In this document: one piece after another, positions 41,301-53,248 of the stretch | Position numbering within the stretch: the stretch's first letter is position 1 | Layout of the letters: each line of letters begins with the position of its first letter | Source: Atriophallophorus winterbourni | Taxonomy: Eukaryota > Platyhelminthes > Trematoda > Plagiorchiida > Microphallidae | Reading direction: 5' to 3' | Assembly (NCBI GenBank): GCA_013407085.1 | Contig: JACCGJ010001452.1 | Location: forward strand, 97,050 to 161,049 | DNA: 64,000 nucleotides | Made by a program: the position numbers and the translations under genes | Notes under the pieces: generated by a model | The model's input: only the letters and a program-made list of their open reading frames with translations | Database searches by the model: none | Told to the model about the DNA's origin: nothing

Positions 41301-43195
41301 ATGTCCTCCTCGAAACTCTTGTCATCGCTCCCAGCGTCGAAACGTTCATTCGAAATTTTTGATACTTCTTTGTTGCATAACGATTTAACGACACCTGCGT
41401 ATTGACTCATGGTAAGTATTCAACTGGATTATACATTACATGAATATTTTATACCTTTTTCCTGAACGAATATTTACTGTGATATGGTAAATGTGAAGTC
41501 ATGTGCTTTTTGTGACCATAAATTCTTGAATCTTGTGACGTGAAATGTATTGCTATTTTCAATGTTAATTCCGAGCTGAAATTTCGATAGAAAAGCTTTT
41601 CATCAAACAATTGCAGCCACATCATAATGGCTGCTTTGAATTGCTTCAATTGAGAAAATTTCAGAGATTAAACGACAGTGCAGCCAGTTGTTTGCTACTA
41701 GAAAACTGCTAAAAAAAATTTGAGAATCTTGCAGCAATTGAGAATTCAATCTCCACCAGCCGTAACTGCTTGCCTTTCAAGTCTTGCTTACGTCTGCCAT
41801 TCTTCCATCGAATGCACCGCAATGACGCTGTGATTTAAACCCACTGGTCTTAAACGTTTCATATGTTGTCATTCAAAGGTACATGTGAAGTAATTGCTTC
41901 TTTCACTATGAAATCTTGATTCTCGATGCCAGCCGATTTCAATGAATGCAGATGATAACTCAGTCACACACAAACTATGCTTCGCTTTCGATATCGTCAG
42001 CTGATGATACGGAACAAGACGTTGTTGTCTACTTGGCTAGCTCTCAGTGAAGATGGAATGCACACCACAGTAACAAAACGAGCATTTCTGTTGTGTCAGT
42101 AGCTTTATAATTATAGCCATAACCCTGTAATGGAAAATGTTCGTGACCGATCGGGGAATCATAATCATGAAAAAAAAGTTTGTAATGAATCGGTGAGAGC
42201 AGTTTATTGGTAACGTTTCGCTTCTGACTCGGAAGATTAGTCTGACCAAGGGGGTCAGTACGAACAGAGATCAAGCTTAAATTTCATTCACCTGACCAAT
42301 CCTAAGCTGGTTAAGAACAGCACAGTCCATGGCGGGTGCTGCGCTCGTTAAGATAGACAGGCGCGATCAATATAGACTGACGCCCCACCACCCCAACGTG
42401 CCGTATAATCCCTCAATTGTTTTGGCCTTGGCAGGTGTGACTGACATCTGCTGACAGGTTAGCTCGATTGCGTACTCGGTGCGCACACTAGGGGTCACGC
42501 ACGTTAACGTTTATCCGCTGCTGAACCGTAACCCTGTTAGAATGGATTTCGACCATGGTGTTCGCCGAGCTTGCGTATTTGGTGTAGGACGTTACGTCAT
42601 CAGGCAGCGTGTTTAACCGACCCCAACAATGAAACCGGGGAGAAAACTGAACCAGACGCACTCTACCGTATGTCGCAGCCCGAGTAATTAGGCCACTCGG
42701 AATAGACATCGCACACAAACCCACTTCGTAACCATTTCAATAACACGAAAGACAAAGTGGCGAAAGAAAAACAGTCGAATATCGTCTACAAGATTGTATA
42801 CAGAGATTTCGAAAAGGATTACGTGCAACTGACAGGTCATAAGCTGAGCACAAGATTACATGATTCAAGATTTATGGTGAAAAAAGCAAATAGCTGTACA
42901 ATACCATAGGATATATGTATGGAAGTTAAATAAATCGTTACTTTAATGTTTGCGTCCATGTGCGTCAAGGGATGAGCAAAAGTAATTCCAATTGTCACGC
43001 GGAGGGAAGAAATTTCTACATGATTGCCAGTAGGCCATGCGTGGATGTGATCGGAAATCACTAATCTCAATACACAACGAACAATTCGGGCATCAGTTCG
43101 ACTGGGACCGCGCGAAAATAGTAGCCAAAGGAAACGACCGATGGGTGCGAGATTTCCTTGAAGCGTGGCAATCAACCTATTTAATTAACCAGCAT
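41300..43195. other. No gene; dispersed repeat and PLE hammerhead relic
   Basis: 41450-41535 matches 55445-55545 ('aacgaatatttact', 'tgctttttg'). A decayed PLE-type ribozyme lies at 42209-42247. The remaining frames carry no signature. Confidence 0.6.
42209..42247 (-). ncRNA. Decayed PLE-type hammerhead
   Basis: It aligns with the ribozyme at 49171-49209: GAA, ACGT and ACC are kept, but the CTGACGA core reads CAGACTA and stem II has mismatches. Predicted inactive. Confidence 0.55.
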
Positions 43196-43197
43196 GG

Positions 43198-43410
43198 CAT
43201 GGCATGAAAGCACAAGCCTGATCCAGGCAAAGTGCCGCAGAGTCGGTGACTGTACGTGGGCTGAGATACATTCAGGTTGCCTAGACAGATATGAGGAATA
43301 AAAAATAACAGGAGATGGTAGTGAGACTCCAGCATGTTTCAGCATGCCGCTCACTACCTCTGGACAGCACAAGGTACTGCACGATTGCACATCCGTGCAA
43401 TTGGCTGCAA
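43198..43410 (+). repeat. S1 dispersed repeat, copy 9
   Basis: Starts 'catgaaagcacaagcctg'; lacks 'cccaggc' before 'ctagacagat'; the hairpin is intact. Confidence 0.87.
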
Positions 43411-43411
43411 C

Positions 43412-45640
43412 ATATGGACCAATGAGAAACCGCTTTCAGAGAAGGCCAACATGAACTCGATTAACCCGCGTAAGTGATGGTGAATGGACAGATAAGAACC
43501 AAAGTATTATAACTATGAGACGCTTCGAAGGAAATTATGATGACGAAACGTCCAACACCAACTGCGCAAACTCGGCGAGCACCATCAAGTCACTACACAC
43601 TGAGGCAACGTGGCCTTGGGACACAACGCCTTACTTTATTAGTTTATATTCTACTGACACTATAAATATTTTAGTTGGTATCACATTTTCCACTCATTAG
43701 TGGCTAGGCGAGGTGCTGAACTTCCAGCAATATCTATTTTCACACCAAGGCCTCCTATGCCGTAAATACTAGATGTAATCTACGTTTTTATTTACTTTGT
43801 GAGCTGTGTCTAATACAACGTTTCAGTCTCGCTGCTACCATTACCGTACTTAATCCAACAAATTTGTGGGTGACAGCACACTGATCGCATCTAGATGTTT
43901 ATGATGGCAACGTTAATTTGTCCCCGGGATCATGTACGCAATATAAAACTTCAATTGCTGAAACACAACTTTAATTGAAGCAATATTCTCATTGCTTCAT
44001 CTCATCCAATTCAGCATTGGAGACTTTTTTGTGGTTGCACACTGTGCAACGTTTCTGAGGTTAGATATTTACAAAACGTCTATCCACACAACGATTTCAC
44101 GAGTGGATACGTTGTCGGTGTTATTCGTTCAGTTTCGCGCGAATCTCCTCCGATTACATCCAATGATTATCCTCTTACGACGGCCTGTTCGCACATCGCT
44201 GACAGCTTGTAGTAATGACCTTGTCGATCGACACCCGAATCGGTTAGTTGGCTGCAAACTTGGTAGATGCGATAATCCTCGATTCCACGCCATCACTTCT
44301 CGATGGATATGATATTCTGATGCTTGAATTCCAGTGTTAGCCACGTGCACAATCTCTGGCGCTGTGAAGGCCACGTGCCTGGTTAACTTCGAGTCTCGGC
44401 TGTGAATCCTGCAGAGAAAAAAAGAAGAGTTGTCAAGAAACAAAAAATTTCGTTTTCTGTAATTGAATTAAAATTAAGCTTACTTGTTTATGCAAACTAA
44501 TGGTGCAATGATTTTCTCGTGAACGGCTAACACGGTTATATATTGATCGTAGTCGGGAATGAGCTAATACCAATGACTTGTGGTTTTACTGGCATTGCAG
44601 CGCTCCCTTGAGTACTTCCACCGCGTTGGCTGTTAGACAGTATTGGATCCCTGTTTTAGTCTTTCTGAATTTAATTGATCATAAGCCTGTCATCGTCATC
44701 CTTACCATGGTAAATATTACAGCGGTAGAAATCGACGATAATCGCCTTCCCTTAAACTTCAGCAACAAACCTCTTTGATGTCACAGATGACCCGAATCGC
44801 TAAACGTTACCGTTACTTTAACAATGCAAACCATAATCTTTTTTGAAACTACCGAAGTAGCTAGGGTAGACTAGAGTAGCAAGTTTTTCCTTGGGGTTTG
44901 GTCTCCGTACTTTTCATACACATTGCAAATGCGCACTAAATATTTCTTCGCTAGTAGTGTACGTTATCAAGTCGCAAATGGCCACTGCTATGGAAATGTC
45001 CTCAGCTTTATCTAAAATGTCACTGTTCGTTATTCCTGTTGATGTGGTTGCACTTTGCTACAGATTCTTTCGTATGGTACATATGAGCCTGGAAGTATAA
45101 TGCTCAAGGTTGTTGCAATCGTTGATTTTGCGGTGGCTACCTGCATTTTTTCTGGGAAAATTACATTCCAAAAATTGAATGCAGTTCTAATGAAAAGCAA
45201 AATCTGCAGGCTTTGTGAAACTTTATCACTTTGCTAGAAAAGCAATTCATATGAAACCGAACTGTCGTTTACATGCCGTTGTTAATGAGAAAACTGCAGT
45301 CTTTTGGCAGCCATCACTTATAAATTATTATGCACATGCAGCAACACGTGTAACTTGAACAAAATAATTGTAAGTGCTGATAATTTCAGCACAGCCCATA
45401 ACGAGTTTCGACTGATTGAACCCGTCGGTTGGGGAAATTTTGATGACAATACCATCAAGCTAACTTGGTGATATAACAAACGTGGATTCATGGCCTCCGT
45501 CCATCCGTTGAAGTTTGTTAAATTGTAAGGCAAACAGAATCGAGTTCTCCGAAACCCCTATTGTCTAGATGTTGGGGGATGTTGCAGCATCTTGTGCGTT
45601 CCATTACGCTCGAGAGTAATGAAGTAGTGATTGCGTAGGT
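43412..45640. other. No gene recognised; PLE end scrap
   Basis: 'gatgacgaaacgtcc' at 43539-43553 resembles the ribozyme half of PLE ends at 46827 and 52279. No other feature is recognised to 45640. Confidence 0.45.
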
Positions 45641-45642
45641 AT

Positions 45643-45755
45643 GTATGAAAGCACAAGCCTGATCCAGGCAAAGTGCCGTACAGTCAGAGACTGCACGTGG
45701 GCTAAGATACTGTCAGGTTGCCAAGGCCTAGACAGATGCGAGAAATAAAATAGAA
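45643..45755 (+). repeat. S1 dispersed repeat, copy 10, 3'-truncated
   Basis: Only the left part, up to 'cctagacagatgcgag', is present; the hairpin is missing. Confidence 0.82.
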
Positions 45756-46375
45756 AACAGTGATTGCGTATAGACAAACTAAAATCTTTTCAGAAATGCA
45801 CTTATTTTTCAAGATGAGTATGAACGATTTGGAAATCACTTCCATCAGCTGTCGTGCAATCGATATGCTTTACGATGTTTATGCTCAAACAAGCCTTGAA
45901 TTGATCAAATATGTGAACAAAGAATTGCTCCGACTTAGCCGTACTGTCGCACTTTTTAACATTTCCGTTAAATCCGTCCTACCAACATTTCGAACCCTGC
46001 GTTTATTCTGCGATCGATTTTTTAACCACAAATTTTGATTCACGTACTCCACTTCTATGGGAAAGTGTTAGTTTTGTCGAAATGAGCGATGTCTACTATG
46101 TTCTAGTGGAAAATATGTTTATAGCTACACTCAAAAATGCTATCCTGATGGGCGCCTTATTAGCGGGAAACGAACGGAACATTTGAAATAAAAACTATTC
46201 TTATACATTTCTGCACAACTTCTGTGACACTTATTTAGTTAACACAGCGCATTAGTTTTTATCTGATAAGAATTGAAAGTTTGATTGATCGGAAATGACC
46301 CGACAGTGGGAGAAATATTTTGTGAACGATCAATCGTTCGAGGGCGCCCGCTGTTTGTAGCATGGAAATGTAATT
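45756..46375. other. No gene recognised
   Basis: A 92-codon frame (45760-46038) has no recognisable motif. Nothing else was seen. Confidence 0.4.
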
Positions 46376-46379
46376 CAAG

Positions 46380-46740
46380 GGTAATCCAAGGGTTTTAATG
46401 GTCTAAAAAGCAACAAGCTTAACAACAACCATAGGATGGTAAAAATTGAAATTTAAGTGTATAAACAATATAAGAACATAGATTAAACAGTATATAAGTG
46501 TTCTGGAAACGAATAATGCAATAAAATTTCGTCTAATTTCGTTTTAAAGTCATGCAAGCTAGTGGCGTGAGCAACGGTTGAAGGTAAACTGTTCCAAGTA
46601 AAACAGACACGGACAGAGTAAAATGTGAATAACGATTTGTGCGGAAAACAAAATTACATCGATGAAGTAAAACCCAGCAAATTGATACATTTCCAATTGT
46701 TCGCTAGCCGGAATCAGTAATCAGAAGATTGTTAAGCCGG
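46380..46740 (-). pseudogene. LINE 3' end, family D-like
   Basis: In broken minus-strand frames it reads like FTWNSLPSTVAHATSLHDFKTKLDEI, the final ORF2 motif. A UTR follows, with 'ccataggatggta' and 'aacaagcttaacaac' on the plus strand. The UTR is repeated inverted at 51380-51560. Confidence 0.65.
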
Positions 46741-46779
46741 CACCAACGCGACATTGATTAAGCTAAGTTGTTCTCGTTG

Positions 46780-47580
46780 CATATGAAACAACAAGTTTGC
46801 GTAGTTCTTAGTTGTTCTCCGAGCTGATTTCGGACGTTTCATCATCAAACTAGATGACATCATCAGCCAAACTTCTTTCGAAGCAACTGGGCGATGGGAA
46901 TCATTTGAATTCATCCGTTATGTTGCGACCTCATCTACTATGATTGGCTAGAATCTTTGCATGTTCTCGTTGTTGGCGTGTGCTTATTGGTCCGTAGACC
47001 CCATCCAATTGAATGTGCTCATTGATTGATTGTGGTGTTGAATACCACGCCTCGAGGAATTCTCGAACGTGACGAGTTCTGTCTTTGGCGATGATTTCTT
47101 TTTATCGCAATTGTATTCGTGTCCTTCTTGATCCATGTTTACCGATATTATTGATTCGTGGTCATGCTTTCTTGTAACCAGTATGTGTTCATGTCTGTCC
47201 GATATAATATTTCTCACAATCGGAACACGGGGTTATGTAAACGACGTTATTTCATTCCTCCCTAGCAAACGGGTACATGACCTTGACGAGTTGTCTTCTC
47301 AGTGTTTATGCAGGTTTGTGTGCTGCATTAATTCCGAGCGGGCGTAGGATTCTTGCGGTAGGTTGTATATAGGGGAGTGTTAATCTTACAGTGTTCGTGT
47401 TGTTCACGTGCGATTAGGTTGTTGAGTCTTTGTTGCGAATGATGAAGTTCTGTGGGTACCCGAAAGAGTTTGAATAAATATTGCTCTTCTTTCTCGACTT
47501 CGTCGATGCTACAGTGTGTTTTCAGGCGGTTGAATAGCGTTCGGACACAGCTTCGCTTATGGGTGTACGGTGCTTGCTTC
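46780..47580 (-). pseudogene. Penelope-like element, C-terminal part with GIY-YIG nuclease
   Basis: On the minus strand, fragments follow the PLE order. CVRTLFNRLKTHCSIDEVEKEEQYL and LFRVPTELHHSQQ come from the region before the nuclease. NVVYITPCSDCEKYYIGQT is the GIY-YIG core, here V-Y-I ... Y-I-G. The last stretch is RTRHVREFLEAWYSTPQSIN then GVYGPISTRQQREHAKILANHSR-stop (about 46950). Stops and shifts break the middle. A hammerhead-like motif follows the stop at 46827-46872. Confidence 0.75.
46827..46872 (-). ncRNA. Hammerhead-like motif after PLE ORF
   Basis: Core CTGATGA, a TCATC/GATGA helix in place of stem II (with unpaired bases beside the core), GAA, loopless AC/GT, cleavage base C, and a partly paired stem I (TTTGG with CGAAA). 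PLEs are known to carry such minimal ribozymes. Stem II does not stack directly on the core, so activity is doubtful. Confidence 0.45.
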
Positions 47581-47635
47581 TGAAGTTCAAAACTTATTAG
47601 GGATAGGTTCTGTCGCCATCTAGTTGATTACTCGT

Positions 47636-49050
47636 TGCTGAACACTGCTCAGCACGGCTTCCTTAAATGAAGTCGCGCCTAACAAACCTCTGGTGTTTTC
47701 TAAATGTGGTCACCATGAGGCTAGATAAAGGCCAACAATTTGAAGTTTTTACTTGGACTTTGGCAAGGCCTTTGGTTCGGTAAACCACAAAATGCCTGGA
47801 ACCAAACTTGGTTATATGTGTATCGATGGTCTTCTGAAGAAATCGATAATAGGATTTTTAAGCAATGGATTCTTTCGTGTCAGGATAGGCAGTATGTATT
47901 CGTGCAATACAAAAGTTATTAGTGGAGTCCCACAGGGTTCCGTTCTCGGACCGCGACTTTTCCTCATTTTCATCGATGATTTAGCAGCGTCGCTTAAGTG
48001 TCCCTGCTGTATTTTTGCGGATGATGTCAAGATTATCGCATCACTGGATGAACAGGATCTTCTTGAGGATATAGAAAAGTTCATCAAGTGGTCTGCTACA
48101 TGGGATCTACCAGTTAATTTCATTAAAAGCTATCTCTTGTCTAAACTCATTAAGAAGCTAGAGGTTGCTGGACCAGATGGTATACTTGAGATAAATGGGG
48201 TGCCAAAAGTTCGTGACTTAGATATAGAGGTTTCAGCGTACTTTAAATGGGCTGATCAATGTTCAGCTGCTGCACAACGCGCTAGGAGCGAGCTTTTTGA
48301 CCTTCGATCAGTTTTATCCTGCAGGTCACCAGAGGTTTTCATACCATTACACAAAGCCGTCATGAGACCACATCTCGAGTATTGCGTTCTAGTTTGGTCA
48401 CCTTATCTGGAAAAAGATATTGCCAAGCTTGAAGGTGTTCAACACCTAGCTACTCGTATGACTGTAGGGCTATCAGGTAGGTCGTATGAGGAACGATTGC
48501 TGAGTCTAGATCTCTTCTCACTAAAAAAGAAGGCGGCTACGTGGGGACGTGATTGAAACCTTCAAAATCATGACAGGTTTCAGTACTATTCATCCAAGTG
48601 AAATGTACGCTTTGTCGCCAAGTGTGGGTACTCGAGGCCAACTATTAAAACTGGCCAAGCGACATGTCAGGTCCAATGTTCGTGAGTTCTTCTTTAGTGA
48701 AAGGATAGTAAATTACTGGAATCGTCTTCCTAAAGAAGTTGTTTGTTCTACTTCGGTAGGGGGTTTCAAGAATGGACTCGACTCTGTGTGGCCTTCATCA
48801 TTTCCTGGTTTTATCCGTAAGTGAATAGTTGGTATGATCCTCATGTTGTCTTTGGAACGCACTAATGTTTCTCCTCACCTATTGGTGAGGGAAGTTTTTC
48901 TGTTGCACTACAGATTACTCTCATACCAGAAGATATTTTTGAAGATATTGTTTGAAGTGGTGGACGCTCTTCTGTGGCATACCACCGAAAGAAATCTGGA
49001 CGCTCGATTGGCTCATTAGCCACATACTGTCCTGTGCAAACTGAACTGAA
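47636..49050 (+). pseudogene. 5'-truncated family A LINE, copy 4
   Basis: It starts in the RT at AQHGFLK, with broken frames, and is open from 47753 to 48556: [42 protein letters not shown] (near 48020), RDLDIEVSAYFKWADQCSAAAQRAR and RPHLEYC. A shift near 48550 leads to 48549-48824 (IVNYWNRLPKEVV). The UTR has the CCTCACC/GGTGAGG hairpin at 48871-48894. The copy ends ACTGAACTGAAC-like at about 49050. Confidence 0.87.
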
Positions 49051-49059
49051 CAGCGCGGT

Positions 49060-49135
49060 CACATCGAAAGAAAACATGATTTCTCCATCCATCGATTGGA
49101 CTATGTTTGGGACAGATCGTGTATTCATAATGCAA
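49060..49135 (-). pseudogene. PLE reverse transcriptase scrap
   Basis: NTRSVPNIVQSMDGEIMFSFDVTALFS matches the PLE RT motif A neighbourhood (FDV). A related scrap is at about 54950-55030. It borders the LINE tail at 49050. Confidence 0.5.
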
Positions 49136-49170
49136 AGAAATTTGAGTGCAATCGGTTAGAGCAGTTTTTG

Positions 49171-49209
49171 GGTAACGTTTCGCTTCTGACACAGAAGCTT
49201 CGTCAGACC
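49171..49209 (-). ncRNA. Hammerhead ribozyme in PLE non-coding region
   Basis: Minus strand: GGT, CTGACGA, an extra A, stem II GCTTCTG-TGT-CAGAAGC (7 perfect pairs), GAA, loopless ACGT, cleavage base T (forward A49174), ACC. Stem I has 3 clear pairs next to the core. It lies about 300 bp after the GIY-YIG stop, as in PLEs with ribozymes in their long terminal repeats. Confidence 0.68.
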
Positions 49210-49505
49210 AAGGGCGATAGTCAGGACAGGGAACATGATTAAGTAGTAGTCAACCCCCCACCACTTATTTGACCTTACCGCTAAACAGCCTATGGTACGC
49301 CTACGTAGGAATGACCAGGATCAGTAGTCGATTTGCCTACTAGTGTGTATCCACATCAATCTAATACGAGTGAAGACGGTCAAGGTCGGTTGACACAGCG
49401 GCCCACATGCGTAAAAGTACATAACTAACAAGGCTAAGGTTAAGCTATTTTTGAAGAAAAACAAAAATGTAATTGACTAGTAGGTATAAGATGAATAACA
49501 ACTAT

Positions 49506-49901
49506 TTACCTTCGCATCTGTGCCGAGCGCCAGATTGTGGAGATTTCTGCCCAAACCACCTTATTGATCGCCTTGGCAATTTCGACCGCCTCCGCATGTA
49601 GGCGTACGCTATACGTTTTAATACCGCGTCTCAATATTTCCACATTGTCTAGATCGACGATGTGGCCCATATCTAAAACGTGCTCGGCCAAGGCGAAATC
49701 ACGAATAAGGGATTGATATTCCCTCGCATCTCGGGGCTGTCTCCGGACACGCTTTCGGTGTTCTTCGATTCTAGTATGAATTTCCCTGGAAGTCTGCCCT
49801 ATGTAAACACCCGAACAGTCTTTACAGTTGATTTTGTAGATGCTGTTCGTAACGCTAGATTGACTTACTTGACTTAATTCATTGAGTTCCTGGAGGAACA
49901 T
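49506..49901 (-). pseudogene. PLE GIY-YIG endonuclease domain
   Basis: The 131-codon frame reads SIYKINCKDCSGVYIGQTSREIHTRI, the GIY-YIG core with Y-I-G, the conserved Arg and the CxxC that typifies PLE nucleases. FALAEHVLDMGHIVDLDNVEILRRGIK, with the catalytic-type Glu, and EAVEIAKAINKVVWAEIS follow. The domain nicks target DNA in PLE retrotransposition. The upstream PLE coding part lies beyond the RTE insertion at 51920-52075, so the original ORF is split. Confidence 0.82.
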
Positions 49902-51915
49902 AGGGCCTCGACAACTTGTCTCCAGTTTGGTCTGTCCATGGCAGCTAGTTTGATGTCGTTCCAGTTAAGTCCACACTTGCGGATTTCCTCTTCACACGAG
50001 CGCCTCCAAGATAGCTTTGGGCGTCCGACCCGTCTCTTCCCGATTGGGTTCCATTCCAGAGCATGACGCGTGATGTCATCATAAGGCTTCCGCAAGGTGT
50101 GCCCAACCCATCTCCACTTTCTTCTTCTGATCTGCTGGGCGATCGAGTCCTCAGCAGCAATCTGCCACAGGTCTTGATTCCTCATCTTTTCTGGCCATTT
50201 TACCCCAATAATTCGACGAAAGCAATTATTGTGGAATGATTGCAAGCGGCCAGAAGACTTTGCTGTCACTCGCCAGGTTTCCGATCCATAGAGTGGCACG
50301 GATTTGACGTTGCTTCTGAATATACGGAGTTTCGTGCGTTTTGATAGAACCTTCGACTCCCAAATGGGTTTCAAAGCTATGAACGCGTATCTTGCTTTGC
50401 CGATTCTGGCGACTATGTCTTCGTCCGTGCCACCACTTATTGAAACAAGGCTGCCGAGGTAGACGAATTGCGTGACATCTTTAACTGCTTTACCATTGAT
50501 GGTGATTGATGGGTGCTCGTCAGTTAGCACACGGAGGACTTCTTTTTTTCGGTATTCACGCGTAGTCCTGCATATGAAACAAAGTGTGCTAGTCTATCGG
50601 TCTTTCTCTGAAGACGTTGGGGGTCACGTAATATCAAGCAGACATCATCAGCGTATTCCAGATCCTCCAAATGGTCGGATTCCTTCCAATCGATACCGTT
50701 CCTCTCACCTTTTACTGATTGTTTCATTATCCAGTCTATTACCAACAGAAAAATCATTTGGGACAACAGGCATCCATGGCGGACGCCAGTCTTAACTGCA
50801 AATGGATCGGTAAGTCTTCCGTTGTGAATTGCCTGACAGGAGGCACATTCATACAGCTGCTTTATGAGGTCCATGTACAGCAGTGGGACCCCATCGTGTG
50901 GCAAAAGCTTCCATGTGAATTCGCGGTCCACACTGTCGAAGGCTTTCTCAAAATCTATGAAGTTGAGGCAAAGAGGCGATTGCCATTCAATGCTTTGTTC
51001 AATTATTATGCGGAGGGTCGCAATTTGGTCGATACCAGACTTTTGTTTTCTGAAGCCCCGTTGCTCTGGCCGTAACATTTGATCGATAGCGTCGCGCAAA
51101 CGCAGAAGGATGATGCGCGTAAGTACTTTACTAGGGACTGAGAGCAGCATGATACCTCGCCAGTTTTCGCATAGCCTCAGATCCCCTTTCTTTGGAAGTT
51201 TGACCAAATGACCTCTCTTCCAATCGTTTGGGACCAGTCTTTCTGACCAGATTTTCTGCAGCAGAGAAAGTAACATATCAGCCGAGGTGTCCAAATCAGC
51301 CTTCAGAGCTACTGGTGGAATCCCATCTGGACCTGGTCCTTTGTCATTCTTCAGTGATTTTAAGGCAAACAGGATCTCATTTCATTTAAAACGAAATTAG
51401 ACGAATTTTTATTGCATTATTCGTTTCCAGAACACTTATATACTGTTTAATCTATGTTCTTATATTTCTTAAATTCTTCTTATATTCTTAAATTTCAATT
51501 TTTACCATCCTATGGTTGTTGTTAAGCTTGTTGCTTTTTAGACTATTAAAAACCTTGAATTACCTTGAATTTCGACCGGGGGGATCGCTGTTTACGTCCA
51601 GCAAATTTGCTGCAGGTGGGATGTCAGTGACTGAAGTAGGTGCTGGTCGATTTAGGAGTTCCTTGAAGTGCTCCATCCATCGCTTTCTTTGCGCCGATTC
51701 CTGACTGATAAGGTTACCTTCACCGTCCTTTACTATTTTGCCGTCAGGTATTTTTCTTCCTGATAGGGTTCTGGTAATGTTGTAGACGATGTTGAGGTCT
51801 CTCTTTTCTGCTGCATTTTCCGCCTCCGTTGCCAGCATTTCATAGAACCGCCTCTTGTCACTTCTGGCACTTCGTTTCACGTCTTTATTTAGGGAGCCGT
51901 ATTGTTCGATCAGTT
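49874..51915 (-). pseudogene. RTE-like LINE inserted in a PLE
   Basis: High to low: linker (51880-51560: ARSDKRRFYEMLATEAENAA, RWMEHFKELLNRPAP), an interruption by a LINE tail, then RT (51360-50524: DKGPGPDGIPP, CENWRGIMLLSVPSKVLTRI, FIDFEKAFDSVDRE, TGVRHGCLLSQMIFLLVIDW, LEYADDVCL). After a shift near 50527 the C-terminal region runs to 49874 (TQFVYLGSLVS, LYGSETW, CFRRIIGVKWPE, RRKWRWVGHTLR, WNPIGKRRVGRPKLSWRR). Loss of the second Pro in the LSP block and the two breaks make it non-functional as it stands. Confidence 0.88.
51380..51562 (+). repeat. LINE 3' tail inserted in the RTE element
   Basis: It is the inverted match of 46380-46555, ending 'ccatcctatggttgttgttaa...gctttttagac'. It splits the RTE linker from its RT. 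Confidence 0.78.
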
Positions 51916-52278
51916 GGTTTTACTGATTGGTGTCCTTACACCGCTAGATAAAGATGTATTATTCTAGAGGTGCATCAGAACCGAACGGATAGTTTTCCCT
52001 TTCTTATGAGTTACGCGTATGCCCGCTCGGTTCAAGATTCTACGTATCGCTTCAGCTGTGCATTTTACATACGGTATACAAACTGCTCTAACCGATTGCA
52101 CTCAAATTTCTTTGAAGCATGATTTCTCCATCTTCTATATTCACGTACTTTATCTTCTGTAGAAATTTAGTTGCGGAATTTATCGACTATTCAAGGATTC
52201 TAGCCAATCACAGTAAATGAGGTGGCAACGCAGCAGATAAATTCGAATAATGCCCATCACCCAGTTGTTTCGAAACAA

Positions 52279-52325
52279 GTTTGGCTGATGATTTCCTCTA
52301 GTTTGATGACGAAACGTCTGCAATC
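52279..52325 (+). ncRNA. Hammerhead-like motif after PLE end (unit 1)
   Basis: Core CTGATGA (52285-52291), then a partly pairing TCCTC/GATGA arm, GAA (52311-52313), loopless ACGT (52314-52317) and C52318. It lies 59 nt after the PLE stop, like the motif at 46827-46872. Weak helices; probably decayed. Confidence 0.4.
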
Positions 52326-53008
52326 AACCGTACCAGCCCGGAGAACACATATGACCTACAATACCGTAACTGAGCTACAAGACTATTTCACAACAAGCTT
52401 TCCTCGGCATTCCACTTGACAACGTCTATATTAATTAAACGCTCAAAGAATATCCCTATAACTTGGAATTCATTAATAATACTATATGAAATTAAAGTGA
52501 CAACTCTAATACATGTGATATCGAACAAAGGTAACAGGAAAATCAGATGATTCGCATAAAAATTTATGTAGCGACTATCTTTGCATCGTTTAGCTTTTTA
52601 TTCACCACTTTACCCTGCCGTCGTAATTTTTAATACTTCGGTATTGTAGATGTTCGTTGTATAATTTAACCGGGTCTTGATACCTCTACGTTGTCCAGAC
52701 CCAAACTTCGTTATATATCCAACATGTACAGTCAATGTTGAATCATTTCAATATACCTTTTGCTAATATTTTCGCATTCATCAATCCCAGAGCGAAGTGC
52801 CCTAGAAACCTGTCCTACGCACAAACCAGCACAATCCTGATTCTATTGTTAATATTCGTGACCATCGCTAACGACTTGTGGCTTACTGCAACCGAACAGA
52901 TAGTAGTCCACGTAACAAAGGTTGGCTCAAGTTTTTGTTTATGAGTTTTAATACGCATTGGCGCAAAGTATACAATGATGTATGTTGCTCACATCCCCCG
53001 CACTTACA

Positions 53009-53050
53009 CACCACTATCGGTTTCTGGCTGTTTGCCGTCATCAGGTGGAG
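53009..53050 (-). ncRNA. Hammerhead ribozyme, 240-bp repeat (unit 1, first)
   Basis: Minus strand: CTCCAC, CTGATGA, CGGC-AAACA-GCCA, GAA, ACC/GAT (one mismatch in stem III), A, GTGGTG. An outer CTTAC/GTAAG helix extends stem I. Probably weakened by the stem III change. Confidence 0.7.
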
Positions 53051-53248
53051 ACAGTAAGATTAGGTTCAGTGAGCATTGAAACAGTGGATAAATGGTAAAA
53101 AAGGTAATAATTGAATGCCACTGTTACATCGGGTTTGTACGACGAACGACGATGTTCAAACACAGAATCATAAAGTGATTCTTGGTCAAGCACTCAAAGC
53201 GCTTATGAATAACCAAAGTGATGTGTTGCTCACATCCCCGTACTTACA

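Larger units (their letters stand above)
49051..52075 (-). mobile_element. Penelope-like element split by an RTE insertion
   Basis: Minus strand, high to low: PLE linker (52075-51920, reading PYVKCTAEAIRRILNRAGIRVTHKKGKTIRSVL), then the RTE insertion (about 51915-49876), then the GIY-YIG domain (49901-49506), a non-coding region with a hammerhead (49209-49171), and an RT motif scrap (about 49128-49060, MDGEIMFSFDVTALF). The RT lying after the nuclease suggests a head-to-tail second copy, a usual PLE arrangement. Confidence 0.75.

Noticed and set aside
41985..42035. CTGATGATACGG near 42000 as another hammerhead
   Set aside because: The core heptamer is followed by no GAA at a suitable distance and no pairing helices.
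45760..46038. 92-codon frame as a small host gene
   Set aside because: No recognisable domain, no splice-supported extension and no repeat conservation; not enough to call.
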